A DNA stretch of 64,000 nt, taken from positions 186,001 to 250,000 of the forward strand of contig NZ_VFYR02000004.1 in assembly GCF_006489205.2 (NCBI RefSeq), given 5' to 3'. The translations under genes were made by a program, and so were the position numbers. Below the pieces are notes generated by a model, which worked only from the letters and a program-made list of their open reading frames with translations, was not told the DNA's origin and made no database searches. The DNA comes from Brevibacterium sp. XM4083 (GTDB lineage Bacteria > Actinomycetota > Actinomycetes > Actinomycetales > Brevibacteriaceae). This document shows, one piece after another, positions 45,026-54,970 of this stretch. Position 1 is the first letter of the stretch. Every line of letters starts with the position of its first letter.

Positions 45026-46558
45026 TCAGCCGTAGAGCTCTTCGACGTCCTCGTCGACCCAGCCCTTCGACTTGTCGACGGCCTTGTTCCACAGGCGGTA
45101 GACGCGGGCGACGGTCTCGTCGTCCATCTCCGGCACCCAGCGCTTGTCCTCGTGCCAGTTCTTCTTCACGTCCTCCTCGCCGTTCCAGAACTTCACGGCG
45201 ATGCCCGCCGCGTAGGCGGCTCCCAGCGCCGTGGTCTCGATGACCTCGGGACGGATGACGGGCACGCCGAGGAGGTCGGCCTGGAACTGCATGAGCGTCT
45301 CGTTCGCGACCATGCCGCCGTCGACCTTGAGCTCGGTGAGCTCGACCCCGGAATCGAGGTTCATCGCATCGAGGACCTCACGGGACTGGAACGCCACCGA
45401 CTCGAGCGCGGCCCGGGCGATGTGGTTCTTGTTGACGTACCGGGTGAGGCCGACGATGACGCCGCGGGCGTCGGATTCCCAGTGCGGGGCGAAGAGACCG
45501 GAGAACGCGGGCACGATGTAGCAGCCGCCGTTGTCCTCGACCTGCTTCGCGAGCACCTCGACCTCGGGGGCGTCCTTGATGAGTCCGAGGTTGTCGCGGA
45601 TCCACTGGACGAGCGAACCAGTCACGGCCACCGATCCCTCGAGGGCGTAGACGGCGTCGTCCTCGCCGATCTTGTAGGCCACGGTCGTGAGCAGGCCGTT
45701 CTTGCTCGCCACCGGCTCGGTGCCGGTGTTGATGAGCATGAAGTTGCCGGTGCCGTACGTGTTCTTCGCCTGCCCCTTCTCGAAGCAGGCCTGCCCGAAC
45801 GTCGCCGCCTGCTGGTCTCCGAGGATGCCGCAGATCGGGGTGTCGATGAGCAGGGTGTTCTTCGCGCCGTAGCCGTAGATCTCCGAGCACGACTTGATCT
45901 CCGGCAGCATCGACAGCGGGATGCCCATGTCCGCGGCGATGTCGGCATTCCAGTCGAGGGTGTCGATGTTCATCAGCATCGTCCGCGAGGCGTTCGTGAC
46001 GTCGGTGACGTGGACGCCGCCGTTGACTCCGCCGGTGAGGTTCCACAGCACCCACGTGTCCATCGTGCCGAAGAGGAGGTCACCGGCCTCGGCGGCCTCC
46101 CGGGCGCCGTCGACGTTGTCGAGGATCCACTTCGCCTTCGGTCCCGCGAAGTACGTCGCGAGCGGCAGGCCCACGCGGTCCTTGTACTTGTCGGCACCCT
46201 CCTCACCGCCGAGTTCATCGGCGATCTTCTGGGTGCGCGTGTCCTGCCAGACGATCGCGTTGTAGACGGGCTCGCCGGTGTTCTTGTTCCACACCAGGGT
46301 CGTCTCACGCTGGTTGGTGATGCCGACGCCTTCGAGCTGGTGGCGGTTGATGTTGGCCCGCGAGAGCGCCTGGCCGATCGCCTCGGTGGTGTTGCGGATG
46401 ATCTCTTTCGGGTCGTGCTCGACCCAGCCCGCGCGGGGGAAGATCTGCTCGTGCTCGAGCTGGCCGCTCGAGACGATCTGCCCGTCGTGGTTGAAGACGA
46501 TCGCCCGGGACGAGGTGGTTCCCTGGTCGATCGCGAGGATGTACTTGTCCTGGCTCAT
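45026..46558 (-). CDS. glpK: Glycerol kinase
   Basis: 510-residue FGGY-family kinase that phosphorylates glycerol to glycerol-3-phosphate. N-terminal phosphate motif [14 protein letters not shown] at 9-22, the [10 protein letters not shown] segment, KWILDNV, and a C-terminal FGGY-type signature ([19 protein letters not shown]). Length is that of standard GlpK. It lies 104 bp downstream of glpF in a glpD-glpF-glpK series on the minus strand. Confidence 0.97.
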   Translation of the reverse strand: MSQDKYILAIDQGTTSSRAIVFNHDGQIVSSGQLEHEQIFPRAGWVEHDPKEIIRNTTEAIGQALSRANINRHQLEGVGITNQRETTLVWNKNTGEPVYNAIVWQDTRTQKIADELGGEEGADKYKDRVGLPLATYFAGPKAKWILDNVDGAREAAEAGDLLFGTMDTWVLWNLTGGVNGGVHVTDVTNASRTMLMNIDTLDWNADIAADMGIPLSMLPEIKSCSEIYGYGAKNTLLIDTPICGILGDQQAATFGQACFEKGQAKNTYGTGNFMLINTGTEPVASKNGLLTTVAYKIGEDDAVYALEGSVAVTGSLVQWIRDNLGLIKDAPEVEVLAKQVEDNGGCYIVPAFSGLFAPHWESDARGVIVGLTRYVNKNHIARAALESVAFQSREVLDAMNLDSGVELTELKVDGGMVANETLMQFQADLLGVPVIRPEVIETTALGAAYAAGIAVKFWNGEEDVKKNWHEDKRWVPEMDDETVARVYRLWNKAVDKSKGWVDEDVEELYG

Positions 46559-46662
46559 GGAGACTCCTGTGTCCGATCAGTGCCGGTGGGCACCGTTCTT
46601 GAGTGGGTGGGTGCACCAGTTGCCCTCTAGCATGTCACGGCCTGGCGCGGTTGGGCACGGCT

Positions 46663-47394
46663 TCAGATGAAAGCCTGGGAGACGAGGCCCGCGATGACAC
46701 CGCCGAGGATGGGGCCGACGATCGGCACCCACGCGTAGCTCCAGTCGGAGCTGCCCTTGTTCGGGATCGGCAGGATCGTGTGCGCGATGCGCGGTCCGAG
46801 GTCGCGGGCGGGGTTGATCGCGTAGCCGGTGGGACCGCCGAGGGAGGCGCCGATGACGACGACGACGAGGGCCACGGCGAGGGGTCCCAGGCCGCTCGGT
46901 GTGCCGCCGAAGAGGAGGATGATGAAGACGAGGACGAAGGTGCCGATCACCTCGGCGAGGACGTTCCAGCCGTAGCTGCGGACCTCGGGGCCGGTGGAGA
47001 AGGTGCCGAGGATATTGCCCGGTTCGCCTTCTGCGTCGTAGTGCTTCTTGTAGACGAGCCAGGCGAGGATCGCACCGATGGTGGCGCCGACGAGCTGTGC
47101 GATGAGGTACGCGAACGTCGTGCCGACCGTGATGTCGATGCCCGGGGCGTACTGATCGGCGCCGCTGGCGAGGATGCCCAGCGTCACTGCCGGGTTGAGG
47201 TGCGCGCCGGACTTGTAGGCGACGTAGACGCCGGCGAAGACCGCGAGGCCCCAGCCGAACGAGATCATCAGCCAGCCGCCGCCGTTGCCCTTCGTCTTCG
47301 CGAGGATGGCGTTGGCGACGACACCGACGCCGAGCAGCAGCAGCATGGCCGTGCCCGCCGTCTCATGGAGGAGGATTGTGCCTATCTGTCCCAT
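46663..47394 (-). CDS. glpF: Glycerol facilitator, MIP family
   Basis: 243-residue aquaglyceroporin. Two half-helix motifs are clear: HLNPAVTLG (about residue 66) and AINPARDLGPR (about residue 193); the aspartate after NPAR is typical of glycerol-conducting members. Six hydrophobic spans. It brings glycerol in for GlpK. It lies 39 bp after glpD on the same strand. Confidence 0.95.
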   Translation of the reverse strand: MGQIGTILLHETAGTAMLLLLGVGVVANAILAKTKGNGGGWLMISFGWGLAVFAGVYVAYKSGAHLNPAVTLGILASGADQYAPGIDITVGTTFAYLIAQLVGATIGAILAWLVYKKHYDAEGEPGNILGTFSTGPEVRSYGWNVLAEVIGTFVLVFIILLFGGTPSGLGPLAVALVVVVIGASLGGPTGYAINPARDLGPRIAHTILPIPNKGSSDWSYAWVPIVGPILGGVIAGLVSQAFI

Positions 47395-47433
47395 GGTGTG
47401 TGAACTCCTTTGTTGAGATGGGGATGGAACGGG

Positions 47434-49158
47434 CTAGCGGGTCCCCCAGCTGGCTTCGACCAGCGCTGCGGCCGCGGCGTCGTCGTGCGTCGATTCGGCG
47501 GCGACCTGGGCGTCGACGTGGGCGTTGAAGGCGGCGATCTCGGCCGCGACCCGGTCGGCGTCCCAGCCGAGGACCGCGGCGACGATCTCGGCCACCGGTG
47601 CGGCGGCGGCCCGCCCCCGGTCGCGGACCTCGTAGTTGAGCCGCATCCGACGTTCGAGGACGTCGTCGAGGTGGACGACGCCTTCGCAGGTGGCGGCGTA
47701 GTGGGCTTCGGCGCCGAGGTAGCGGTCGGCTCCCGGCAGCGGCTGCCCGAGTTCGGGGTTGTCGTCGATGAGGTCGAGGAGGTCTTCGACCAGGGTGCCG
47801 TAGCGGCGGATGAGCCGCTTGACCCGGGTCTCGTCCCAGCCGTAGCGCTCGGCGATGCTCGCCTGGCCGCGGCGCACCGCACCGACGCCCTGGGCGCCGA
47901 TGAGCGGCACGGATTCGGTCAGGGACGTCCGGTCCTTCGCGTCCTCGCCGAGGGCGAAGTCGACGACGTCCTCGGCCATCACCCGGTAAGTCGTGAATTT
48001 GCCGCCGGCGATCGCCGAGAGCCCGGGCTCGACCTCCATGACGGTATGCTCGCGGGAGACCTTCGTCGAGGCCTCGCCGTCCTTCTGCACCGGTTGCAGG
48101 AGCGGACGCAGACCCGAGTACACGCCGATGACGTCGTCACGGGTGAGCTTGTTCTCGAGGATCGCGTTGGCGTGTTCGAGGAGGTAGTCGATGTCGTCGG
48201 ACGTCGCCACGGGGGCTGCGACGTCCTCCTTCCACGGGGTGTCGGTGGTGCCGATGACCCAGTAGCCGTCCCAGGGGATGACGAAGAGGACGGACTTCTC
48301 CGTCTTCGAGATGATGCCGGTGTCCGGGTCGGCCTTGATCTTGTCCTGGTCGACGGTGATGTGGACGCCCTTCGAGGCGAGCACCTTGAGCCCGGCGTCG
48401 GCCTTCGCGAGGTCCTGCTGCTGTTCGGTCCACACTCCCCCGGCGAGGATGGTGCGGCGGGCGTAGACGTCGAATTCGCGGCCGGAGATGCCGTCGCGGG
48501 CGCGCACGCCGATGACGCGGTCGCCGTCGTGGAGGTAGTCGATGACGGAGACGTGGTTGGCCGCCGCGGCCCCGAAGCTCGCCGCCGAGCGCACGAGGGT
48601 CATGACGAAGCGGGCGTCGTCGACCTTCGCGTCGTAGTACTCGAGCGCTCCCACCGCGGCGTCGTCGGCGAGGCCCGGGAAGTGCGCGCTCAGCGTCTTC
48701 TTGCCCAGGTGGCGGTGCATGGGCACGGCGCGTTTGCGGCCGGGCCGGGTCGCCATCGTGTCGTAGAGGAGGACACCGGAGCCGATGAAGGCCCGGTCGA
48801 TGAGGCGGTGCTCGAACGGGAAGACGAAGGCGACGGGTTCGACGAGGTGGGGCGCGGTGTGCGTGAGCAGCAGGTCGCGTTCCTTGAGCGCCTCGGCGAC
48901 GAGTTTGAAGTCGAGCATCTCGAGGTAGCGCAGACCGCCGTGCATGAGCTTCGACGAGCGGGAGGACGTGCCCGAGGCCCAGTCGTGGGCGTCGACGACG
49001 CCGACCTTGAGTCCGCGGGTGGCCGCGTCGAAGGCGGCGCCGGCCCCGGTGACCCCGCCGCCGACGACGAAGACGTCGAGCGGATCCTCGGGCGTCGTGG
49101 CTGCCATCGCGGACAGGGACTCTTCACGGAACGAGGGGGATAGCTCGCCGTTTCGCAT
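47434..49158 (-). CDS. glpD: Aerobic glycerol-3-phosphate dehydrogenase
   Basis: 574-residue FAD enzyme that oxidises glycerol-3-phosphate to dihydroxyacetone phosphate and passes electrons to menaquinone at the membrane. FAD motif VVGGGVTGAGAAFDAATRG at about 31-49, followed by SGTSSRSSKLMHGGLRYLE. A C-terminal GlpD-type helical domain is present. ATG 49158 is used; an in-frame ATG 17 codons downstream is another possibility. It heads the glycerol operon. No dedicated regulator gene is adjacent, so control must come from the 156-bp leader or elsewhere. Confidence 0.96.
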   Translation of the reverse strand: MRNGELSPSFREESLSAMAATTPEDPLDVFVVGGGVTGAGAAFDAATRGLKVGVVDAHDWASGTSSRSSKLMHGGLRYLEMLDFKLVAEALKERDLLLTHTAPHLVEPVAFVFPFEHRLIDRAFIGSGVLLYDTMATRPGRKRAVPMHRHLGKKTLSAHFPGLADDAAVGALEYYDAKVDDARFVMTLVRSAASFGAAAANHVSVIDYLHDGDRVIGVRARDGISGREFDVYARRTILAGGVWTEQQQDLAKADAGLKVLASKGVHITVDQDKIKADPDTGIISKTEKSVLFVIPWDGYWVIGTTDTPWKEDVAAPVATSDDIDYLLEHANAILENKLTRDDVIGVYSGLRPLLQPVQKDGEASTKVSREHTVMEVEPGLSAIAGGKFTTYRVMAEDVVDFALGEDAKDRTSLTESVPLIGAQGVGAVRRGQASIAERYGWDETRVKRLIRRYGTLVEDLLDLIDDNPELGQPLPGADRYLGAEAHYAATCEGVVHLDDVLERRMRLNYEVRDRGRAAAAPVAEIVAAVLGWDADRVAAEIAAFNAHVDAQVAAESTHDDAAAAALVEASWGTR

Positions 49159-49314
49159 TGCCGTCTTGCCTCCAGGATTCGGGGCGCGAGGCCCCGTTCG
49201 AGATACGGCCGAGGTGACCGGCCGGTAATCTCAAGCTAGCAGGCGGCGGAGACAAATGGGAACCGCAGAGAGGGTGATTCCGGCCATTGTCGAAAGCCGG
49301 AGTCGAACCGTGAC

Positions 49315-50280
49315 CTAATCCGCGGCTGCGCGCATCGCCGAGGTGGCCTCCGCCGAATCCAGCAAGTCGAGTTTGCGCATGATGATGCCCTCGCGCAGCG
49401 CCCACGGGGAGATGCTCATGACGGAGACGTCGAAGATCGTGAAGGCCGCCTCGGCGACGATGGCCCCGGCGAGCACCTGGCCGGCACGGGCCTCGGAGAC
49501 GCCGGGCAGCGTCGCCCGCTGCTCGGGGGTGCGGCTGGAGAGGGTGTCGATGATGCCGGGCAGGTCGCGGCGGAAGAGCTTGCGGGGCACGTAGATGCCG
49601 TCGCCGCTCGGGGCCGCGCCGGCGATCCGGGCGAGCGAGCGGAACGTCTTCGAGGACCCGACGACGTGGTCGGGGGTGCCGACGCGGTTGATGTCTCCGG
49701 CGATCCGGCCGATCTGGGAGCGCGCGTACTTCCGCAGCCGGTGGATGTCCTCGGGCGTCGGGATCGGGTCGGGGATGAAGTCGGCGTACGTGCGTCCGGC
49801 GCCGAGCGGCACGGACACGGCCGCCTGCGGGTACTCGTCCTGACCGGCCGCGATCTCGAGCGAACCGCCGCCGATGTCGAGGAGGAGGATCTTGCCGGCC
49901 GACCACCCGAACCAGCGGCGGGCGGCGAGGAACGTCACGCGTGCCTCGTCCCTGCCGGACATGACGTTGAGGGTGACCCCGAGCTGGTCGCTGATCGAGG
50001 CGATGAGCGCCTCCCCGTTGGGGGCGTCGCGGACCGCCGAGGTGGCGAACGCGAGGATCTGCTCGGCCCCCTGATCCTCGGCGATCTCGACCGCCTCGGC
50101 GACGAAGTCCCGCAGCCGCTGCTGACCGGCCTCGTCGATCGACCCGTCGGGCCGGAGGTATTCGGCGAGCCGCAGGACCTCCTTGTGCGAGGTCGCCGGC
50201 AGCGGGGGTGCCCCGACATGAGCGTCGACGACGAGGAGGTGGACGCTGTTGGAACCGATATCGAGGACTGCGAGGCGCAT
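49315..50280 (-). CDS. Ppx/GppA-family phosphatase
   Basis: 321-residue member of the exopolyphosphatase/guanosine pentaphosphatase superfamily (ASKHA fold). Motifs LDIGSNSVHLLVVD near the N-terminus (phosphate-1 loop), FATSAVRDAPNG, and LLDIGGGSLEIA (phosphate-2 loop) around residue 138. It is short, as in the actinobacterial Ppx1/Ppx2 forms that lack the HD domain. Substrate may be polyphosphate or pppGpp. It lies upstream of glpD with 156 bp between them. Confidence 0.9.
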   Translation of the reverse strand: MRLAVLDIGSNSVHLLVVDAHVGAPPLPATSHKEVLRLAEYLRPDGSIDEAGQQRLRDFVAEAVEIAEDQGAEQILAFATSAVRDAPNGEALIASISDQLGVTLNVMSGRDEARVTFLAARRWFGWSAGKILLLDIGGGSLEIAAGQDEYPQAAVSVPLGAGRTYADFIPDPIPTPEDIHRLRKYARSQIGRIAGDINRVGTPDHVVGSSKTFRSLARIAGAAPSGDGIYVPRKLFRRDLPGIIDTLSSRTPEQRATLPGVSEARAGQVLAGAIVAEAAFTIFDVSVMSISPWALREGIIMRKLDLLDSAEATSAMRAAAD

Positions 50281-50336
50281 TGGCTCAGTGTATCCCGCAG
50301 ATCAGCCTGCACTGACCTCCCGCGGCGGCTGCGCCC

Positions 50337-51125
50337 TCAGTCCTGCCAGTCGCCGACGCCGAACCCGAACTCGGGTGTCCGCTTGGCGAAGAACGCCTCC
50401 TGTCCGCGCGCGATCTCCGCCCGGTACGCCTCATCGAGCCACCGAGGCGGCGCGACGTCGTCGGAGAGCGTGCCGCCGAGGACGGACTTCGCCCCGAGCT
50501 GACTGAGCCGGGAGAGACCGGCGACCCGCTCCCCCAGCGCCTGTGCGGCACGCAGCGGCGCCTCGGCGACCTCATGGAAGAACCCGAGCCGGTGCATCTG
50601 GTCGAAGTCGACGATCGAGGCGGTGAGCAGCAGATACCTGGCCCACGCGTCCCCGAGGACCCGGGCGAGACTCTCGGTGGGGCCGGGCGGGTAGACGAGG
50701 CCGAGCTTGGCCGCGGTCACCCCGTACTTCGACCCGGGGGCGGCGATGCGGATGTCGCAGGCCGCGGCGATCTCCGTGCCCCCGCCCACGCAGTTGCCTT
50801 CGATCGCCGCGATCGTCACGGTCCGGGAGCCCGCCACCGCCGCTTCGGCGGCGGAGTTGAGCTGCCAGAAATCGGCGATGGGCACGTCGAGGTCGGCGAT
50901 GTCGGAGCCCGCGGAGAAGTGACCACCGGCGCCGGTGATGATGAGCGCGCCGATCGAGTCATCGGCGTCGACCCCGGCGATGATCTCCGGCAGGGCCCGC
51001 CACATCGCGCGCGAGAGCGCATTGCGCTTGTCCGTCCGAGTCAGAACGAGGGTTCCGACCCCACCGGTGACGGTGAAGTCGAAACCCTCGAGTGCGGTCG
51101 GACGATAGGGCTCGTCCGCGCTCAT
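50337..51125 (-). CDS. Crotonase-family protein in the methylcitrate operon
   Basis: 262-residue enoyl-CoA hydratase/isomerase superfamily protein. The oxyanion-hole motifs FSAGSDIADLD and EGNCVGGGTEIAAACD are present. The segment after them reads YGVTAAKLGLVYP, so the second catalytic Glu of hydratases is missing. The pattern (T-x-x-x-LG-x-x-Y) resembles methylmalonyl-CoA decarboxylase of E. coli more than hydratases. It starts two bases after the prpC stop, so it is co-expressed with propionyl-CoA disposal; a decarboxylase or thioesterase-like role on a C3-C4 acyl-CoA is an inference. Confidence 0.85.
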   Translation of the reverse strand: MSADEPYRPTALEGFDFTVTGGVGTLVLTRTDKRNALSRAMWRALPEIIAGVDADDSIGALIITGAGGHFSAGSDIADLDVPIADFWQLNSAAEAAVAGSRTVTIAAIEGNCVGGGTEIAAACDIRIAAPGSKYGVTAAKLGLVYPPGPTESLARVLGDAWARYLLLTASIVDFDQMHRLGFFHEVAEAPLRAAQALGERVAGLSRLSQLGAKSVLGGTLSDDVAPPRWLDEAYRAEIARGQEAFFAKRTPEFGFGVGDWQD

Positions 51126-51127
51126 GC

Positions 51128-52249
51128 TCAGCCCCTGGCGTCGGGGACTTCGCGCTGCGGCTCGCCGTCGTACGCGCTCAGCGGACGGATGAGGGCGTTG
51201 TTCGCCTGCTGCTCGAGGATGTGCGCCGTCCACCCGGTGATGCGGGACATGACGAAGATCGGCGTGAACTGATCGGTGTCGAAGCCCATGAGGTGGTACG
51301 CCGGCCCCGAGGGGTAGTCGAGGTTGGGGTAGATGCCCTTGCGGGAGACGAAGTCCTCTTCGAACGTGTTGTAGAGGTCGAGCAGATCGTTCGCGCCCTT
51401 GACCGCCGCCATCTCCTCGAACGCCTTGCGCATCGTCGGCACGCGCGAGTCGCCGTTCTTGTAGACGCGGTGGCCGAAGCCCATGATCTTCGCCTTGCGC
51501 GCCAGCGCATCGTCGATCCACGCCGACGCCCGGTCGGCGGAGCCGACCTCTTCGAGCATCGCCATGACCGCTTCGTTCGCCCCGCCGTGCAGCGGTCCCT
51601 TGAGCGCCCCGACGGCTCCGGCGACCGCGGAGTAGAGGTCGGAGGTCGTCGAGGTGATGACGCGGGCGGTGAACGTCGAGGCGTTGAACGAGTGCTCGGC
51701 GTAGAGGATCATCGAGATGTCGAAGCTGCGCACGACCTCCTCGGCGGGCATCTCGTCGAAGACCATCTTGAAGAAGTTCGCGGCATAGTCGAGGTCAGTG
51801 GTCGGGGCGACCGGGTCGAGGCCGTGCCGGCGCCGGTGGTCGATCGCGACGATCGTCGGCAGCTGCGCGTAGAGGCGCTCGGCCTTCGCGAGATTGGCTT
51901 CTTCCCCCTCCGAGTCCGCGTCCGGGTCGACGGCGCCGAGGTAGGCGACCGCGGTCTGGACGACGTGCATGGGGTGGGCGTCCTTGGGCAGGCCGAGGAT
52001 GATGTCGACGAGCTCGGGCGAGATCTCACGCTGGGCGTGCTCGCGGGCCTTGAACTCCGCCAGCTGCTCCTCGGTGGGCAGTTCGCCGTTCCAGATCAGG
52101 TAGGCGACATCCTCGAAGTTGCGCTTGGCCGCCAGCTCCTGCACCGGGTAGCCCCGGTAGGTGAGCGAGTTCGTTTCCTGGACTACCTTCGAGACCGCGG
52201 TGGTGTCGACGACGACGCCGGCGAGTCCCTTCTTGATTTCTTCGGTCAC
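51128..52249 (-). CDS. prpC: 2-Methylcitrate synthase
   Basis: Citrate-synthase-fold enzyme (373 residues) condensing propionyl-CoA and oxaloacetate. Catalytic regions: LYAEHSFNASTFTARV with the first His, GPLHGGANEAV with the second His, and GFGHRVYKNGDSRV; the length is that of the short PrpC/CitZ class rather than the main GltA. The start is GTG 52249, overlapping the prpB stop (GTGA). Co-location with prpB and prpD fixes the role. Confidence 0.95.
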   Translation of the reverse strand: MTEEIKKGLAGVVVDTTAVSKVVQETNSLTYRGYPVQELAAKRNFEDVAYLIWNGELPTEEQLAEFKAREHAQREISPELVDIILGLPKDAHPMHVVQTAVAYLGAVDPDADSEGEEANLAKAERLYAQLPTIVAIDHRRRHGLDPVAPTTDLDYAANFFKMVFDEMPAEEVVRSFDISMILYAEHSFNASTFTARVITSTTSDLYSAVAGAVGALKGPLHGGANEAVMAMLEEVGSADRASAWIDDALARKAKIMGFGHRVYKNGDSRVPTMRKAFEEMAAVKGANDLLDLYNTFEEDFVSRKGIYPNLDYPSGPAYHLMGFDTDQFTPIFVMSRITGWTAHILEQQANNALIRPLSAYDGEPQREVPDARG

Positions 52250-53151
52250 TGGTGACCCTCCTGTGAGAAGTTGAATACGGCCGAGTCGAATTCGTTGTAC
52301 GCGGCGTAGTCGATGGTGTCGTAGAGGTCCGCGCGGGTCTGCATCCGCTCGACGAGGCTGACCTGAGTCCCCTCGTCCCGAATCGTCTGCAGCCCCGACT
52401 TGATCGCACCCATGGCCAGACGCAGGGTCGTGACCGGGTAGATCACCATCTTCACCCCGACGTCGGCGAGCTGCTGGGTCGTGAAGAGCTCGCTCTTGCC
52501 GAACTCCGTCATGTTCGCCAGGATCGGCACGTCGACGCTCGCGGCGAAGCGCTCGAATTCGCTGAGGTCCCGCATGGCCTCGGGGAAGATCATGTCGGCG
52601 CCGGCATCGGCGTAGGCCTTCGCCCGGTCGATCGCCCGGTCGAGTCCCTCGCCGGCGCGGGAGTCGGTGCGGGCGCAGATGACGAAGTTCTCGTCCCGGC
52701 GGCCCCGGACCGCGGCGGCGATGCGCTGGTTCATCTCGGCCGTGGTGACGACCTCCTTGCCGTCGAGGTGGCCGCACCGCTTCGGGTTGACCTGATCCTC
52801 GAGATGCATGCCGGAGAGGCCGGCGTCCTCGAACTCCTGGACGGTGCGGGCGACGTTCATTGCCTCGCCCCACCCGGTGTCGGCGTCGATGAACGTCGGC
52901 AGGTTCGTCACCCGCGCGATCGCCCGACCGTGGTCGGCCACCTCGGTGAGTGTGGTCAGTCCGATGTCGGGCAGTCCCATCGCCGCGGAGAACGCACCCC
53001 CGGAGATGTAGACGCCCTCGAACCCGGTCTGCTCGATGATCTGGGCGTTGAGCGGGTTGATCGCGCCGGGGAACTGGACGATCTCGCTGCCGGCGAGGAG
53101 GTCGCGGAACTGCTTCCGGCGCTCGGCCGGAGTGGCGGTGGCGCCGAGCAT
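52246..53151 (-). CDS. prpB: 2-Methylisocitrate lyase
   Basis: 301-residue ICL/PEP-mutase superfamily lyase that cleaves 2-methylisocitrate to pyruvate and succinate. The catalytic loop motif KRCGH is present around residues 116-120 with upstream DADTGWGEAMNV and HLEDQ metal-site segments. Its start overlaps the prpD stop by one base and its stop overlaps prpC by four, consistent with a coupled operon. Confidence 0.96.
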   Translation of the reverse strand: MLGATATPAERRKQFRDLLAGSEIVQFPGAINPLNAQIIEQTGFEGVYISGGAFSAAMGLPDIGLTTLTEVADHGRAIARVTNLPTFIDADTGWGEAMNVARTVQEFEDAGLSGMHLEDQVNPKRCGHLDGKEVVTTAEMNQRIAAAVRGRRDENFVICARTDSRAGEGLDRAIDRAKAYADAGADMIFPEAMRDLSEFERFAASVDVPILANMTEFGKSELFTTQQLADVGVKMVIYPVTTLRLAMGAIKSGLQTIRDEGTQVSLVERMQTRADLYDTIDYAAYNEFDSAVFNFSQEGHQ

Positions 53152-54647
53152 CAGAAGATTCCCTTCGATCCGCTGTGGGTGAGGCCCTCGACGGTGAAGC
53201 TCAGCTGTCCGACGCCGGCGGCGTCGAGGTTCTCGAGGTTCTCGGCGAGGTCGAGGAAGCGGGTCTGCTCGGTGTCGGTGAGGATGCCCTCGGAGAGGGT
53301 GCGGAACTTCTCGACGTAGTTCTCACGGACGAACGGGCGGGCGCCGAGCGGGTGCGCGTCGGCGACGGCGATCTCGTCGGTCAGCGTCGAGCCGTCCTCG
53401 AACTCGATCTCCACGCGACCGCCGAAGGCCTTCTCGTTCGGATCCGTCGAGTGGTAGCGGCGGGTCCACTCGGGATCCTCGGTCGTCTCGATCTTGTGCC
53501 AGAGCTTCACCGTCTCCGGGCGCGCGGCGCGCTCAGGCGTGTAGGAGTCCTCGTGGTGCCAGCCGCGGTCCTCGAGCGCGACGGCGAAGATGTACATGAT
53601 CGAGTGGTCGAGGGTCTCACGGCTGGCCTGCGGATCCATCTTCTGCGGATCGTTGGCGCCGGTGCCGATGACGTTGTGGGTGTGGTGGGAGGTGTGGATG
53701 ACGATCCGCTTGATCTTCGTGAGATCCTCGATCTCCCCGCCGAGCTTGCGCGCGAGGTCAATGAGCGCCTGCGCCTGGTATTCGGCGGAGTGCTCCTTCG
53801 TGTACGTGTCGAGGATCGCGCGCTTGGCCTCGCCCTTGGCCGGCAGCGGGATCGTGTAGCGGGCCTCGGGGCCGGAGAGGATCCAGGCGATGAAGCCGTC
53901 CTCGCCTTCGTAGATGGGGTTGGGCGCACCCTCGCCGCGCATCGCGCGGTCGATGGCTTCGACGGCCATCTTGCCGGCGAACGCCGGAGCGTGGGCCTTC
54001 CACGAGGAGATCTCGCCCTTGCGCGACTGGCGGGTCGCCGTCGTCACGTGCAGGGCCTGCTGGATCGCCTGGAAGGTCACCTCGGTGGGCAGGTGGAGCA
54101 TCGCGCCGATGCCGGCGGCCGCCGAGGGCCCGAGGTGGGCGACGTGGTCGATCTTGTGCTCGTGCAGGCTCATGCCCTTGACGAGGTCGACCTGGATCTC
54201 ATAGCCGGTGGCGATGCCGCCTATGAGGTCGGGACCGGCGATGCCCATGTGCTGGGCGACGGCGAGGACCGGCGGGATGTTGTCGCCGGGGTGGGAGTAC
54301 TCGGCGGCGAGGAAGGTGTCGTGGAAGTCGAGTTCGCGCACGGCCACGCCGTTGGCCCAGGCCGCCCATTCCGGGGAGAAGCGGTCGCCCAGCGGCAGAC
54401 CGAAGATCGTGGCGCCGGGGCGCAGCGGGTGCGCCTGCGCCTGTTCGCGGGCGTGGGTGGGAGCCGAGCGGTTCACCGAGGCGGCGGCGACGGCGGCGTT
54501 GTCGATGACGCGGTTGATGACCATCTCGGTGACGTCGGCATCGACCGGGGTGGTGTCGGAGGCGACTTCTGCGATCTTCCAGGCGAGCTGGTCTTCACGA
54601 GCCAGGTTCTCTGAGCTCTTGTGGGTACGGACTTCATGATCAATCAT
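53151..54647 (-). CDS. prpD: 2-Methylcitrate dehydratase
   Basis: 498-residue MmgE/PrpD-family dehydratase. Recognisable segments are [36 protein letters not shown] and the internal [18 protein letters not shown] 54647 has GAAGGG 7 bases upstream; the frame is open for 31 codons before it without a start that fits. It is the first gene of prpD-prpB-prpC-crotonase, and the only propionate-cycle regulator candidate in view is a palindrome in its leader. Confidence 0.95.
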   Translation of the reverse strand: MIDHEVRTHKSSENLAREDQLAWKIAEVASDTTPVDADVTEMVINRVIDNAAVAAASVNRSAPTHAREQAQAHPLRPGATIFGLPLGDRFSPEWAAWANGVAVRELDFHDTFLAAEYSHPGDNIPPVLAVAQHMGIAGPDLIGGIATGYEIQVDLVKGMSLHEHKIDHVAHLGPSAAAGIGAMLHLPTEVTFQAIQQALHVTTATRQSRKGEISSWKAHAPAFAGKMAVEAIDRAMRGEGAPNPIYEGEDGFIAWILSGPEARYTIPLPAKGEAKRAILDTYTKEHSAEYQAQALIDLARKLGGEIEDLTKIKRIVIHTSHHTHNVIGTGANDPQKMDPQASRETLDHSIMYIFAVALEDRGWHHEDSYTPERAARPETVKLWHKIETTEDPEWTRRYHSTDPNEKAFGGRVEIEFEDGSTLTDEIAVADAHPLGARPFVRENYVEKFRTLSEGILTDTEQTRFLDLAENLENLDAAGVGQLSFTVEGLTHSGSKGIF

Positions 54648-54970
54648 GGGCAATCCCTTCAATCGTCCTTGACCGCCGCTGGCCATGTCGCGACCGCTGC
54701 AGGCCTGGGGAGTGGTTGTCTCAACTGTAGGCCACGTCACTGCTGCGTCCGCGGGCCCGGCCAGAGTTTTATCTTGACATCAAGATACTTTACCCGAGCG
54801 GTGACGCCCGACACCACCCCGGGTGACCCGGCAGGCGAACGCCGAGGTGGGCGGGCTGTGCCGGGAGGTCCGACCCAGTGGTGACGACGCTGCCCGAGCA
54901 GGCCTTCGACCACCGCCGGAGCAGGCCCGCGACCGCCGCCGGGCGAGGTGAACTGTGACACAATCGGGAT
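54648..54970. other. Intergenic region with divergent promoters (prpD / NUDIX-like)
   Basis: 323 bp without a convincing gene. It must contain the promoters for prpD (leftward) and the DUF4916 gene (rightward). The only strong element is an AT-rich palindrome at 54770-54787, given separately. Confidence 0.6.
54770..54787. promoter_or_regulatory. AT-rich palindrome, candidate prpD operator
   Basis: TATCTTG-ACAT-CAAGATA, perfect 7-base arms around a 4-base spacer, 123 bp upstream of the prpD start. It stands out in high-GC surroundings. It has the size and spacing of a MarR- or GntR-type operator; the binding protein is unknown. Confidence 0.6.
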
